Of a stretch of DNA of 64,000 bases, positions 1 to 11,566 are shown piece by piece; within the stretch, counting starts at the first letter, position 1; every line of letters begins with the position of its first letter. The stretch lies in contig JACVVK020000088.1 in the NCBI GenBank assembly GCA_018292915.2, forward strand, positions 1,249,001 to 1,313,000, in the 5' to 3' direction. The position numbers and the translations under genes are program-made. The notes under the pieces were generated by a model. It did no database searches, had not been told where the DNA came from, and was given only the letters and a program-made list of their open reading frames with translations. The stretch comes from Batillaria attramentaria. Its lineage: Eukaryota > Mollusca > Gastropoda > Batillariidae.

Positions 1-24
1 CTGTGGCTTTTAGGGAGCCCTGCA

Positions 25-69
25 CCCCCCCCCCCCCCCCCCCCCCCAAAAAAAAACAAAAAAAAAAAA
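25..69. repeat. Poly(C) run joined to poly(A) run
   Basis: About 23 C residues pass directly into about 20 A residues interrupted by one C. The same C-then-A junction recurs at several other places in the window, on one strand or the other. Confidence 0.9.
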
Positions 70-564
70 CTTACTGTAGTCTGTTGAACGCACATGATTA
101 GTCGTCCGGTGCCTCCCTAAACTACGTCAGTGTATGATTTCCAGTAAACCCCAAAGCGACTTGATTCATAAAGAGTACTACCTACCTATAATATGAAAAT
201 TTGTATCCCACTGAGATAAAATATCCCATAAACGTAAATGTACTATTACCCTCTCCTCAGAAAGATATCACTTGCATTACTTGATCATTCCTACCAGCGC
301 CAAGCTGGTAACAAATCAGTTCCTGATCAAACAGGCCAGCAAGTCCAGGATAACATAAACATTTTCCAGTCCATTACCTGATATCCCTGCCCTCAGGCAA
401 GTACTGCCTGGTGTGTTAATAAGGCGCTGCCCAGCTTTCTGGTGCTGTTCCAGGTAAGGGTATCCCCAGAAGGTAATCCCCCCTGCCTTCCTGTGTTGAC
501 TTTGGTAACGTGAAGTTTCTTCGCTTAGACAACATTACTTTCTGCTCGACCTCTCTTCACGATC

Positions 565-579
565 AACACACACACACGC

Positions 580-617
<38 letters not shown>

Positions 618-628
618 ACACACACAGC
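565..628. repeat. (AC)n microsatellite
   Basis: An imperfect CA dinucleotide array with a few G interruptions. It makes a false His-Thr-rich open frame (510-878) that I do not regard as a gene. Confidence 0.9.
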
Positions 629-1236
629 GATTATCTCCAAGTATTTAGTTATGTGGATGAGTAATTGTTTTGGACGTACACTTGTGAAACTGATGACGTG
701 TGTATACATGTATTCCATATTTAATGTTTTATGCGTAAATAATTTTCCTCACTTTGTCTGCGTGACACCGTGGCAGACCCGCCATACCTCAGAGGTGACT
801 GCTGGGAAAACGGTCCTGACACGCTTCGGTGAACATTTTGAGCATTACGTCAGGACTGGGAACACTCTACACTCTTGAGCAAGCCTTTCCTCAGTCCCAA
901 GAAATAATTACCGATGATCTGTTTGCAGTGACAAGTCCATTCTTTCGTATTTCTTCACTCAGCTCAAAGTAAGATGTAATCAGTAACCGGCCTTACATCG
1001 GCAAGTAACGCACCTCTGTTATTTCCCTTACAGGTCTCCCGTTTGTTTGTTTGTTTTTCCTGCTCCGTCTCGTGATGAAACAATTTATCACAATCCATGT
1101 GCGGGGCAATGCACACACAATGTTTGTCGGCTAACATTATTCAAGACCCAGATAAAAGACGAACTTTACGTGACAGAAAACATTTATTCATGAGCACCTG
1201 TACGTGTTCTGATTAAGCTGGTCATTCTGCGCTCCT

Positions 1237-1239
<3 letters not shown>

Positions 1240-1308
<69 letters not shown>
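1240..1308. repeat. (CT)n-(AC)n compound microsatellite
   Basis: A short CT array passes directly into a long uninterrupted AC array. Confidence 0.95.
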
Positions 1309-1313
<5 letters not shown>

Positions 1314-2123
1314 CTCTGTGAACAGGGGTAATGGAGCGTGACTAAGGTAATCAGGTTATAAATCTCAGAAACGCAAGTCGCCGTTCCGGATCAGTAGTTA
1401 CCTGTGACCGCGCAAAGGCGCTGAGTTCAGTTTTGACCAGGTTGGATACAATGTACTTGCCGGTACGCGTACAACAACAACAGCCACCGGGACACTACAC
1501 TGGAGGGAACTGGAGCTGGCGTGAGGCGTTTGTACTACAAATACTGTACAAAGTACTACATGTAGTACGCCTGCAGTCACACCTGTCTACAATGGCCATG
1601 CTTAATGATCAACAGTGATGCTTAGAACTGTGTACATGTCTAACGATCAGCCCCCGAGCTCACTAAACCGAATCGTCTGTTTCTTTGAGCGCTGCATCAT
1701 CGTATTTGGAACTTTGCAGTCAGTCTACTAAATTCTTTGTTTTATGTGAATGTAAAGACTATGATGTATAAAGTAGGAAATGAAAACAATGTTTAAGAAC
1801 TGCCCCTGAGCCAAGTCTTCGCGAAAGCCTAAAAAGAATAACTGAATCATAATGTGTAAGAGTGATGGCAGTGTTTTCTTCCCATCGAGAAGATAGTCAA
1901 AGAGAATTACCCTATTGTCTTGTATGATAATAGTGTAGCATCACAGGTAAGATTCACTAAATAATGAACCATGTGTCACTCAAACTTGACACAGGCGTGA
2001 CTTTTCACAGTAGTCTGCACTTTAGCATAGACACGTAATCATAGTCATCTATACATGTATGTTTCTGACTTTAAGTTTAAGACAGGCGGTACGCTTTCCT
2101 ACAGACGGAGAGCCGGTGTCACA

Positions 2124-2378
2124 GGATATTTCGGAACCGGGACGAATGAGAACCATTCCGATTTATCCTGGCCCTGGTGGCAGGATTTTTCGGAACCATT
2201 CCGATTTATCCTGACTCTAGTGACAGGATATTTGAAAACCACCAGCATATTTCGGAACCGTCTAGGTCATTAGCCCACATGAATTTTGTCTGCCAGGTGC
2301 GAGATAAATGGGAATGGTTCCGAAATATCCTAGGATTTTTGGGAACCGGTTCCGATTTATCCTGGTTCCGAAATATCC
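2124..2378. repeat. Inverted-repeat-rich short element
   Basis: The 15-mer GGATATTTCGGAACC at 2124-2138 is matched by exact inverted copies (GGTTCCGAAATATCC) at 2316-2330 and 2364-2378. Between them, ATTCCGATTTATCCTG or close variants recur at about 2156, 2201 and 2347, with an inverted variant near 2303. The arrangement suggests a palindromic, MITE-like non-autonomous element of about 255 bp. Its right end directly touches the SINE that starts near 2381. No target duplication was identified. Confidence 0.7.
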
Positions 2379-2380
2379 CA

Positions 2381-2545
2381 CGACACGGGGTGGCCGAATG
2401 GTAGAGCGTTGGACTTTCAATGTTCAAGTCGTGAGTTCGATTCCCGGCTGGGGCCTAATATTTGTGTTGGCTTTTTTCTCGTTGCCCCGTCTTTGATATC
2501 ACCCATAGATGGTGAAAAGGACGTTAACTCCCAAACACCCACCGA
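2381..2545 (+). mobile_element. tRNA-derived SINE, copy 1
   Basis: The 5' part is tRNA-like: a pol III A box (TGGCCGAATGG, 2391-2401) and a B box (AGTTCGATTCC, 2434-2444). A non-tRNA body follows, with GTTGCCCCGTCTTTGATATC and then a segment reading about AAAAGGACGTTAACTCCCAAAC. The same layout and words occur at 13,657-13,828 (minus) and 55,241-55,430 (plus). The copies therefore form one dispersed family. The family name is not known to me. Confidence 0.88.
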
Positions 2546-3091
2546 TTCACCTTTCCTACAGACGGGCAACTCTATGCCGTTGTATCCCGACTCCCGGCTA
2601 ACTGGATCTATCGCTATAACCAAGCAACTGAGCCGACGTGTTTCTGTAATGGAGCATGCAGTCTATTATCCGGTTTCTGTATCTGATACTGTCAATAATC
2701 ACACCTGCGTAATCTGTGTTGTCATTCCCTAGACCCCTACAAAGCCAACACACGGTTCTGCACACCAAATGTAAATCACTATGGTATTCGGCACGCGCCC
2801 GTGCTCATGTCTAACATGCGTGTTCACTGAAGTTAACCCCTACAGAATGCATGCGAAGTAAGATAATGAATTACACGACTTCTGCATCGACTGACTCTCA
2901 ACCGACACAAGCTTATCTTTGCTGGCGTGAAACTTTGGCATGAAGGGGCTAGGTATTCAGAATGTTTGAAGATAATCTGAGAATATGACGATGTTCTCCT
3001 CTGTACTGGAAAAGTCTGTGCAACCGTGTTACTCCACTGCCCTCAATGTACTAAGCAAATTTTCTTTTCCTTCCCAATTCTCAGGTTGTCT

Positions 3092-3130
<39 letters not shown>
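3092..3130. repeat. (AC)n microsatellite
   Basis: An uninterrupted AC array of about 39 bp. Confidence 0.95.
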
Positions 3131-3132
<2 letters not shown>

Positions 3133-5803
3133 TCTCTCTAAACACAAGCAGGCAGCTGGATTGAAGTTACACTACATCAGACATGTTTATTATGCCGTAT
3201 ACACACACATACATTATATTTGTAAGCCGTCTATGTGAAGCAATACAGCACGGGAACACTGATTCTCCGTCTCGAAGCTGGACAACACTGACACAACTGT
3301 CATGTGAGAAACGAGTATGTTTGCTTGTTCGAAGTAAATCACATGTGAACCGAATCTCAGTAGGATTTTCTCTTCTGTATAAACAACACTTCTAAAAAAA
3401 CACAAACACAATTTCTCAGCCTGAGGTCCGGATGCGGAAATTGTTTGTGAGTGCAATTTTTTTTTCTTCATCAAGCAATCAATATCACATCCGCCAAACC
3501 CTGATGACGATAATAAGACACAGCGATCCCTTTACCTAATCATGGACGATCGTGCAGGCACTGACGACCGATCAATTCCCCGTCCACGTGACCCAAATAT
3601 CTCAGGCAATTACCGGCCTGGGTCAATTTCGACAGCTGTGTTTCCCTCAGTAATTGATTTCGGTCGTCATGCTGGCTGGGTCAGACCATTAGTTTCATTA
3701 TCCCATAGCTTGTTCTAACAATCGAAACATGAAGGCAAAAGCTTGCTGAATGCAAAAAACAGCCCTCGAACAAGAAGTGCTTTTGCCGCCCACATACGCC
3801 GTGGCCGAATAGTATGCATTACAAGAGTAAAGACAGAGTATTGCAGCAAAAACCAGACATAGGCGTGGCACGTCAAACGCTTGACTCACTGCACAACGTG
3901 ACACTTCCCGGCCCTACAAAGTGAATATTTCCTTTCCCACCACACTAACCATCACAAGGCAACATGGTTCAAGCACACATTTTACTGCTTAAAAAAGTGC
4001 AATGTTCATACTACTTTCCAGCAAACTCAGTGGGGTTCACGGGATACAGACTTCTAGCCTTAACGCTCATAATGTCCAAATTATTTTTCTGTTTTGTTTT
4101 CAGGGCCGTTAACAGTTTAAGGAGCATCAAGCGTAATAAGACATCTGAACATATGTGTGAATATAATACGCATATCTTTACTTACAAAATCAGTGTAACA
4201 GGAAAATCAACCCTAACAGGCCGCTCGTATTACACCTCTCTCTCTCTCTCACATGGACAATGTTCTCAAAAACGCTAGCCATTCAAGTGTTAAACACAGT
4301 TACATTTCACACCTGTGCTCTGTGTTCTTGTAGCCTTGCTATCAGACCAAGCAATGATAAATGCGCCGACCATTAGAGCACAAGTAACTGAAGGGAAACA
4401 AGACAAACCGGCAATAAAAATTTTAAAAAAAACTTTCACTGAGCAAGCCTAATCTTGTGTCCATTAAAATACAACCAAAGACTGAATCTCTAACCTATCT
4501 GTCATGAAATCGAGCGTACGGTTTTACGTGTTTTTCTTCTCTGATTGTTTTAGAGAGAAATTTAGATTCCAGTAAAATGGCTTCCACTTTCCCATAACAG
4601 CAATAAGAAAGGCCAGATCTGTACTATCACCCTGCGCATGTACCTGCAACGTAATTCTGTCTGCGAATCGCATTTGCGGGTATGACACGCTCTCTTCAAT
4701 TACACCCGAACCTAGCGTGTCTAACAGACTTGTCACGGAAAAACTGAGGAACTTTTTTTTTTTTACGTCTAGCAGCCTTTTTTTTGAAACGTTCTCCAAA
4801 ATTTGAACTGGCTCTGTCCTATGGTTCATTCGGATACTATGCCTGCACTACAAACCAGCTACACGTATAGTTTGGTGAAGATCCGCTCTGTCATTATACA
4901 TTTACGGTAGACTTAAGCGTTTACCGGTGAAGAGAAACATACTACAGCCGAAACGCTTTTTCCTTCCTGAATAAGGCCGGTCAGCTTCACGTAGCCACTT
5001 CACAGAGTGTGGGGTAGACAGACACAAGAGGGTGTAGTATTAGCGGCAAGCCGAGCGGCCACAGTGCGGGATGTATATTTTAGCAATGACAGAGTGCGCC
5101 AGATGCAAATGATGGGCCTGTCAGGTCAAATCTATGTTCACATCCATCGTAATTACAGACCGTCTGACCACTGTCTATTGTGTTCACCACGGACATGCAT
5201 GCGGTATGCTTCACTGGCGCGCCTGGCGAGTTGAGAGGCCGCTACATCACTCACTACATGATCTGTAGCTGATCTACACACAACAGAGCCGACAGAATTT
5301 TCCACGTCGACATCAAGTTCAGCAAGCTTGACGTATCCCTCTAATAAACTGGATAATATCAATGCCGAGATCCACCCATACAGCGCAAATACTGTATACG
5401 CCGCTTTGCCACTGTTTACTTTCAAAAAGAGAATCAAAGAATCCTTCATAGCCCCCCTATCATTTATCGAACACACACTGCATCGGGAACAGACAAAAAA
5501 GAGTACATTCATATTTCTCTGCCACATAATCTCGACGGTCTATTCATAAACCTGCTGGGAGAACTGGAACGAAGACACGTCTCATGTAGATCGTGTCAGT
5601 AAGGAGTTTTACTATGACAAGCGCTTGACGCAAGAGTACCGGTATAATACACACGATTATCATTGCACTCGGCAGGTTTCCAAGGTCAGCAAGATATCAA
5701 CGATATCATACCAGTACTCTTCTGGAGCTGAATACATCTATAGAACTGAGTGACGTATGTCATGTCAGTTCAACCAAACAAAATTTCTGTAATTTTCTCC
5801 TTT

Positions 5804-5809
5804 TTTATT
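5804..5809 (-). terminator. Candidate poly(A) signal for the 1,531-codon gene
   Basis: TTTATT on the plus strand is AATAAA on the minus strand, about 1.2 kb after the stop codon at 6971. It is the only such hexamer I noticed in a suitable position. Its use is inferred, since a hexamer alone is weak evidence. Confidence 0.3.
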
Positions 5810-6970
5810 TTTCGATTCTAATTATATCAAATCAAAGATTTTTCCCCCAGCTATTTAGTACCATGTTCAAAGAAATTAACCAGGAACTCCTATTTCTTAT
5901 TATTACCCTGAAAAGTATAGATGGTGCTCTACCATTCCTTTTTGTGTGATACAAACACTTTCTCTGCATAAAAACAGAGATATTGATGGACAAACAGTCA
6001 CATCATTGTATCAGTTACTCACAAAATGGAAAAATAATCTCGTAAACTTCAAGTGACATTCTTAAAGCTCAATGAGAAGTACAGTATAACAGTGAACGAC
6101 TGTTGGGTATATATATCCATATCTATATGATTTTGATCACTGGCACAAAATGTTACATACACACACAACAGTTATACATGATACAGGATTCATACCACCT
6201 GACAATTTCAACTAATCAGATGCAGACAAAGACATAATTTGCAAGACAGTACGATTGTGATTTCGTTTACAGAAAACGGCAGATCAAAATGAAATGGTTA
6301 TTCCTTGATGAACAGTGGCGTGGGACAGCCCTAGAAAACACTGAGAACTAAGTAAATACACGCTGTCTGAGTCTGCATTGTTTAGTTTAAATTATCGGAT
6401 GGTACAGAGTCGAACTTCAAATATTTACATAACTGCCACTATTTACAGAAGAGAAACAGTATATACTCTGCGCAATCAAGTCTTCCACTGGTAACGTTCC
6501 GATCGATTACATTGTCAATATGTGTGCACATAAGCTCACAACTCAATCTTCTTTACAAACACTGTGCTGTCACAGTATATATCACCTCATTATGTCCTTG
6601 TCGTTAGCATTTGAAATGAGAGTTGTTCTTGCACCATAGACGGGATAGGCACATGTGTCAATGTGCGGCACGAATCCTGTGTAAACCTCACTGTCACGGG
6701 CAAATTTAATTACACCAGAACTGCTGTTGGCTTTCACAGACTCGAGGGGGAAAAAAAACAAACAACTGTCAAAAAAACCCCAAAAAAACCAAGCGACGTA
6801 ATTAAGTCGACAATGGTGTAATGAGTGGCGAGTCTCCTGTGATGCACACTATCAACAAGAACAACTGTCCCAAGTTTCCACTTCCTGGTTCACACACATG
6901 AGGGTGTGTGGGTTACATTTTAATCCACTACTAAACGAAGTCTCTCGAGACTTGTATATTCACGTCACTG

Positions 6971-9900
6971 TCAGTTGTGATGTGAACGGCGAGTTGGAAC
7001 GTAGCTGTAGTGTCCGACACGCAGCCTGTCCAACAAGGCCTGGTCGATCTGGCCCTCACACACGTCAAGCTGGTCAAACACGTCGGACAGTGCTGTTATC
7101 TTGTCGGAATCCATGCTGCAGTCAGTCGTGACACTGGACACGTCCCCACGACTGCTGCTGACACTCACCATAGAGTCAAAGTCACTCCAGTGTCGGGACG
7201 AGGTGCTGGACAGGGTGGAGTAGGCGCTGTCCGAAAACGATCTCTTGACGTCTTCTTCTGTGAAGACGTCTGACGGAAGGCGTGAATCTGCCAATTTGCT
7301 GTGTGACGTCAGCCCCAGCGTACGCTCGTATGGTTTCTGACGCGACCTGCAAAACTCCATCTCGTTTGGTGACGTCACCCCCTCAGGCTGTATGGAGCTT
7401 TCTGCAAGTCTGGCCATTTTGTTCAGAATCTTGAACCTCCGCTTGCCCTTAAACTTAGAGCAATGGTTCTTCTTCAGGAAACGTTTGAATCTGAATACAG
7501 GCATGATCTGGTCGTCAATGATAGGGCAAACGTGGTTCTGGCGTTTCTCCAAGTCCTCGCGTGTAAACGCTCGGTACAGGTCATCACAGGCATCTGTCTG
7601 AGCGTCCATACCGCCCTCACGTTGCTGGGTCTCGAAAGAACAAAGTTCGTCGAACATCACGTGCGTCTGGGGCCGACCTTGCTTTTCTATGTCGGCCAGG
7701 AGTCTCTCAAACAGCTCCTGCTTTTCTACAACCCAGTCCAACTCTTTCATCGATTTAAAAGTTGAAGCGAGGTTTCTTCTTACATGCTGAGATTTGGACT
7801 CTGAAGATTTTACTTTGGTAGACGAAGTGGTGTCTGCAGTCTTCTTGACCTCAGCGAAGCCGACAGAAGAATACACCGACCCCTCACTGACGTCAGAAGG
7901 AGCAGGGCTGCTGCAGTAAGACAGACGTGCAAGAGACGCGTCCAGTTCGCTCATGTGATGGGAGTCTAGCGTGTGTGACAAGTGCTGCTCCACCTCGTAT
8001 GATGTGTCACTGACAGTCGACATTCTGTCACTGGTGTCATGTACGGTACTGATGCTGGCCAGTCTGTCACTCAGGTCCTGCAAGGGGTTCACGGGAGACT
8101 GAGTGGCTGTGTAGTCACCGTCGGAGGGAGAGAGGGTGGTGACATGATGTTCAGCACTCCACAGTTTGATCTGCGGGACGTGGGATGGTGGAGGGGCAGT
8201 AGGAGTGGACTGGACCTGTGACACGCTGAAGTGGAGGCTGGTCTTGAAGCTGTTGAGGGTAGTATCAGCCTCATCTGCAGACTCACTCTCATCGTCAGCC
8301 TCCAGGATCGTCTCCTGAATGAAGGGGGAACGAAGGTGTCCCGACCGAAAGTCTGTGGAGACGTAGACATCGGGAGCGTGTCGAACAGAAGGCTGATCAG
8401 ACGTGGACTGTCCATGAAGACCCGACACAAAATCGTGAAAAGAGTGGACGTTATCATAGTCCTCCGGACCCTCACTGGGCGGGAAGTCACTCTCACTGAG
8501 CGGGGTGTGGGTTAGCGGGTACTGACCGCTCTCTGTCGTGCTGATGGAGGAGTAGTTGCCGTCACTCTCGTCCAGTTCTGACGAGGACGAGGCCGGACGT
8601 CGCCACGCCACCTTGCCGCCGTGATGAGTAGTGGGTGTGGACCTCTTCCACCCTCCGTCTTTAGTTTCACCTTCATCGGAAGAAGGACCCTCTCTCCACG
8701 GAGAAGACTGAACAGGTGTGGAGGTTTCCTGTCCGCTCTTATCCAGCGTAATGAAAACGCTCCCCGTTCCGCATACCCGAGTTTTGCTGTCAGCTTCGCT
8801 GAGGCTGAGGACTGTCCCGCTTTCAGCTTTGTGCGGCAAGGTAGCTTCCGCGTGATCCCGGTACCCCCACACCTGTCCCTGTCCCCTCCCCGTATCGAAG
8901 CTAGTGTTGAGGGTTGCGTCATCAGATGACAGGCGGGACAGCTGCTCCTGCAAACTGTCCAGCAGACTTACATTGGGGCTGGCGGTCATCTTCACCTGTC
9001 CCGTAGCACTGGTAGCTGCTGAAACGGTGCTCATGTATTGCTGCCCGTCTTGTCGCTGCCTAAAGTGACGGTGTGCCGTTTCCGTGGCCCAGTGTACAGT
9101 GGGTGGGACTGATCCGTGTGTGGGCAGCGAAGCGAGAGATGGGCCGCAGTTCCCTCCACCCGAGGGGACAGGAAAGTGAGCCAGGTGTTGCTGGGTCAGG
9201 TAGTGCGTCTCCTCTGTACTGTCACTATCCTCCTCTCGCACCACAGTCGACACGGTTCTGTCAGTCACGATGTCACTGTTCCCACTGGCAAGAGGCGCGC
9301 ATCTCTCTACGTCAGAGTTGACATAAGAATTATCCAAGCTCTGGGGTGTGTGTTCTCCACTGCCGTGTCGCAGCGTACGGTGCGTGGTCACTATTTGCTG
9401 TACGGTGGTACGGTGAATATGACGCGTGTGCGTACGCCTGATCTCTCTGATCTTGATACCCGGGTCGTCGTATTGCTCGCTTCTATCAACAAAACACGCC
9501 TCTGGCTCCCTGGTTGATGCATCATCTGCTCGCTGCGGCAAAAAGTCCTGATTTCGTCTGCTTGACATGTCGACAGACAGCGTACGGTCGCCCTCGGGCG
9601 GCGTCACAACTTGCTGGTGAGGGAAGGAGGTGGAAGAAGAAGATGGAGGGAGGGTTTTGGGTGTTGCGCTGTCACAGCTGCTATTGTTTTTGTCGTGTGG
9701 AGACGAATGAGCCGCCCGCTTTACGTCAGCCTCTTCTGCCTGTAGATGAGATCGCTCCTCGTACACTTCTCTTCCTGCTGCCGCCTCCTCCCGCCCGCTC
9801 AGCGCTCCCCCTTCCACACACGTGGCCTCGGTGTTTGTTTGTGAATCAGCTGTAAACAGGGCGGGGCGATAAACGGTTGTGTGGCCGCCGCCTCCTCTCT

Positions 9901-11566
9901 CGGTGCTGTAACCCCCATCAACACTATCGCCAACTTTCCCTTCAGTCAGACTAAGCGGCGAGTGTTTCACACCATCGCAAGCAACACTGTGGCCATTAGT
10001 ACTGACCAGTCCTTCGTTAGACCGTGAAATCCCGCTGTTATCTTCCTCTGCTGTGCCAGCAAGTCTCGATTGCTCTAATTCCCGATCGCTCGTGATGGTA
10101 GAACCAGCAAAAGTACTGACTTCTCTTCCTCTGTTTTGCTTCTCCTCCCCTTGACTAACCTTGCCGCTGACTGACGAAGCAGTACTGTGGGGTTCGGTAC
10201 CGAAATTTCCAATTTCATATCCACCCCCGCCTCTCTCTGAACAACCAATCTGTGACGCAGTTTGGGGGGCTGCCTGCCTCAGCTGGCGGGAGGAAAACAA
10301 GGCGGTTCCACTCTCCCCGGTCTCTGCTAGTGGCGCGCTCTTAGCCGCGTCAGTTCCCTTGGTACAAACTCCATCAGTGAGCCCAGCACGCCCGTTTTCC
10401 AGTGCTTTGACCCTTTCTCTCACGCTCACACGCGCATCCGCGGGTAAAGACGGCGATGATGTTTGTGGCGGCGAGTGTTGTTGGTTTTGCTGCTGCTGTA
10501 GTTGGCGTTGTAGAGTTGAAGGCAGATCGTTAACCCAGTCAGAGACCCCAGGCCGTCTGTGTCCCGTACTAACCCATGTTTGTATTGAATCGCCCGCTGA
10601 CAACTCGTCCAGCTTTGTGCAGTCTTGAAGGGACGAGAAAAACTTTTCTCTGCTTCTTTTGACTGATTCACGTAGTGAATTTCCGTTGTTAGACCCGAGT
10701 TGAGTTGTCTTCTGTTTGTCAGCTGTCTTTCGCGCGGAGCGGGGAGAGGTGGGCTGGGAGGAGGAGGGGGAGTCTATAGAAAGTTGTAGATCGTCATCAG
10801 CAGGGAAAATGGACAGGCTGAGGGAACCTTTCTTAGTGGGGGTGCTATGGAAAAACTCGCCGCTCTTGACAGAGGAGGCATCAGAGTCTCCATTATGGGA
10901 AGACGTGGTCCGGTCTCCTTTGTTTTTCGACTTGCGGTGTGCTGAAGCTCGATCCGCGCGACGTTCACGTGCAGCGTCTTCATGCAGGACGTCCAGCACC
11001 CTCTCGTGCCCGCCCAGGCTTCCCGGCATACTGACACAGTCACTGTCGGGGCGGTCCAGCTCACTGTCACACGTGATCTCGCAGAAGGCGCTGGAGCTGC
11101 CAAACGACGACTGTGACACCGCGTCTTCCTCCACCCCGGCATACGACCCATCGTCAGTGTGACTACAGTTCACCGATACCCCGCTCTCTGAGAAGCGGGA
11201 AGAATCCAAACCCGTCGACTGAGCCCTGTACACGTCTTCACAACTGGCGGCCCTGCGCTCTGCTCTAGCGTCCCTCATGTCCTCTCTCGACCTATACACA
11301 CCACTTCGAGAGAGTTCCACCACAGACGAGCTTCTGGTCACCTTCTCGTAACTCCCGTAGGGCGTGCAAAGGATGAGGCGCTGTGGAGGGCGGTGTGAGG
11401 GCGAGGTGCCCACCAAACGGGTGGGGCCCACCCCGTTGATGTAAGTGTGGCGGTAGGGTGAGCGTCCGCGGCCCATGTAAGAACGATTCCGTGTGGAGGC
11501 ATAGGAGAGGGGCAGCATCGGCATGCTGTAACTTAATCTTCTATCCATGTTGGCGAATCTCTTCAT
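6971..11566 (-). CDS. Large single-exon Ser-rich disordered protein, function unknown
   Basis: One uninterrupted 1,531-codon frame starts at an ATG at 11566 (MKRFANMDRR) with an in-frame stop shortly upstream, and ends in VPTRRSHHN. I do not recognise the family. The protein is rich in Ser, Thr, Asp, Glu and Gln and has no signal peptide or membrane segment. Residues about 302-356 look ordered (REKFFSSLQDCTKLDELSAG) and run into a Gln-rich stretch at 353-363. Residues about 1271-1345 look helical (MKELDWVVEKQELFERLLAD). A strongly basic block follows at 1359-1387 (RFKRFLKKNHCSKFKGKRRF), which could bind nucleic acid or lipid or act as a nuclear signal. Many RSxS-type sites suggest phosphorylation. 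A 4.6-kb intronless frame with a consistent protein-like composition is very unlikely by chance. A CAG just before the ATG could be a splice acceptor of a 5' exon, but the pyrimidine tract is weak, so the true N-terminus is uncertain. Confidence 0.85.
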   Translation of the reverse strand: MKRFANMDRRLSYSMPMLPLSYASTRNRSYMGRGRSPYRHTYINGVGPTRLVGTSPSHRPPQRLILCTPYGSYEKVTRSSSVVELSRSGVYRSREDMRDARAERRAASCEDVYRAQSTGLDSSRFSESGVSVNCSHTDDGSYAGVEEDAVSQSSFGSSSAFCEITCDSELDRPDSDCVSMPGSLGGHERVLDVLHEDAARERRADRASAHRKSKNKGDRTTSSHNGDSDASSVKSGEFFHSTPTKKGSLSLSIFPADDDLQLSIDSPSSSQPTSPRSARKTADKQKTTQLGSNNGNSLRESVKRSREKFFSSLQDCTKLDELSAGDSIQTWVSTGHRRPGVSDWVNDLPSTLQRQLQQQQNQQHSPPQTSSPSLPADARVSVRERVKALENGRAGLTDGVCTKGTDAAKSAPLAETGESGTALFSSRQLRQAAPQTASQIGCSERGGGGYEIGNFGTEPHSTASSVSGKVSQGEEKQNRGREVSTFAGSTITSDRELEQSRLAGTAEEDNSGISRSNEGLVSTNGHSVACDGVKHSPLSLTEGKVGDSVDGGYSTERGGGGHTTVYRPALFTADSQTNTEATCVEGGALSGREEAAAGREVYEERSHLQAEEADVKRAAHSSPHDKNNSSCDSATPKTLPPSSSSTSFPHQQVVTPPEGDRTLSVDMSSRRNQDFLPQRADDASTREPEACFVDRSEQYDDPGIKIREIRRTHTRHIHRTTVQQIVTTHRTLRHGSGEHTPQSLDNSYVNSDVERCAPLASGNSDIVTDRTVSTVVREEDSDSTEETHYLTQQHLAHFPVPSGGGNCGPSLASLPTHGSVPPTVHWATETAHRHFRQRQDGQQYMSTVSAATSATGQVKMTASPNVSLLDSLQEQLSRLSSDDATLNTSFDTGRGQGQVWGYRDHAEATLPHKAESGTVLSLSEADSKTRVCGTGSVFITLDKSGQETSTPVQSSPWREGPSSDEGETKDGGWKRSTPTTHHGGKVAWRRPASSSSELDESDGNYSSISTTESGQYPLTHTPLSESDFPPSEGPEDYDNVHSFHDFVSGLHGQSTSDQPSVRHAPDVYVSTDFRSGHLRSPFIQETILEADDESESADEADTTLNSFKTSLHFSVSQVQSTPTAPPPSHVPQIKLWSAEHHVTTLSPSDGDYTATQSPVNPLQDLSDRLASISTVHDTSDRMSTVSDTSYEVEQHLSHTLDSHHMSELDASLARLSYCSSPAPSDVSEGSVYSSVGFAEVKKTADTTSSTKVKSSESKSQHVRRNLASTFKSMKELDWVVEKQELFERLLADIEKQGRPQTHVMFDELCSFETQQREGGMDAQTDACDDLYRAFTREDLEKRQNHVCPIIDDQIMPVFRFKRFLKKNHCSKFKGKRRFKILNKMARLAESSIQPEGVTSPNEMEFCRSRQKPYERTLGLTSHSKLADSRLPSDVFTEEDVKRSFSDSAYSTLSSTSSRHWSDFDSMVSVSSSRGDVSSVTTDCSMDSDKITALSDVFDQLDVCEGQIDQALLDRLRVGHYSYVPTRRSHHN

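Larger units (their letters stand above)
1..5803. other. Repeat-rich intergenic region, no supported gene
   Basis: No open frame here has convincing coding character; the longest (5153-5527, minus) has no recognised motif. The stretch holds a C-to-A homopolymer junction, three (AC)n arrays, a cluster of inverted repeats at 2124-2378 and a tRNA-derived SINE immediately next to it; these are listed separately. The rest (about 3.1-5.8 kb) shows nothing I can assign. Part of it may be 3' flank of the minus-strand gene at 6,971-11,566. Confidence 0.6.

Noticed and set aside
510..878. 122-codon ORF with His-Thr repeats
   Set aside because: It is a translation of the (AC)n array plus unremarkable flanks; similar false frames occur at every microsatellite.
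5153..5527. Minus-strand 124-codon frame with a hydrophobic stretch
   Set aside because: No recognised motif, no supporting splice sites or neighbouring exons, and a length possible by chance; too weak to list as a gene.
8089..8922. Overlapping frames of 94-155 codons within 6,971-11,566
   Set aside because: They are alternate-frame shadows of the 1,531-codon ORF.
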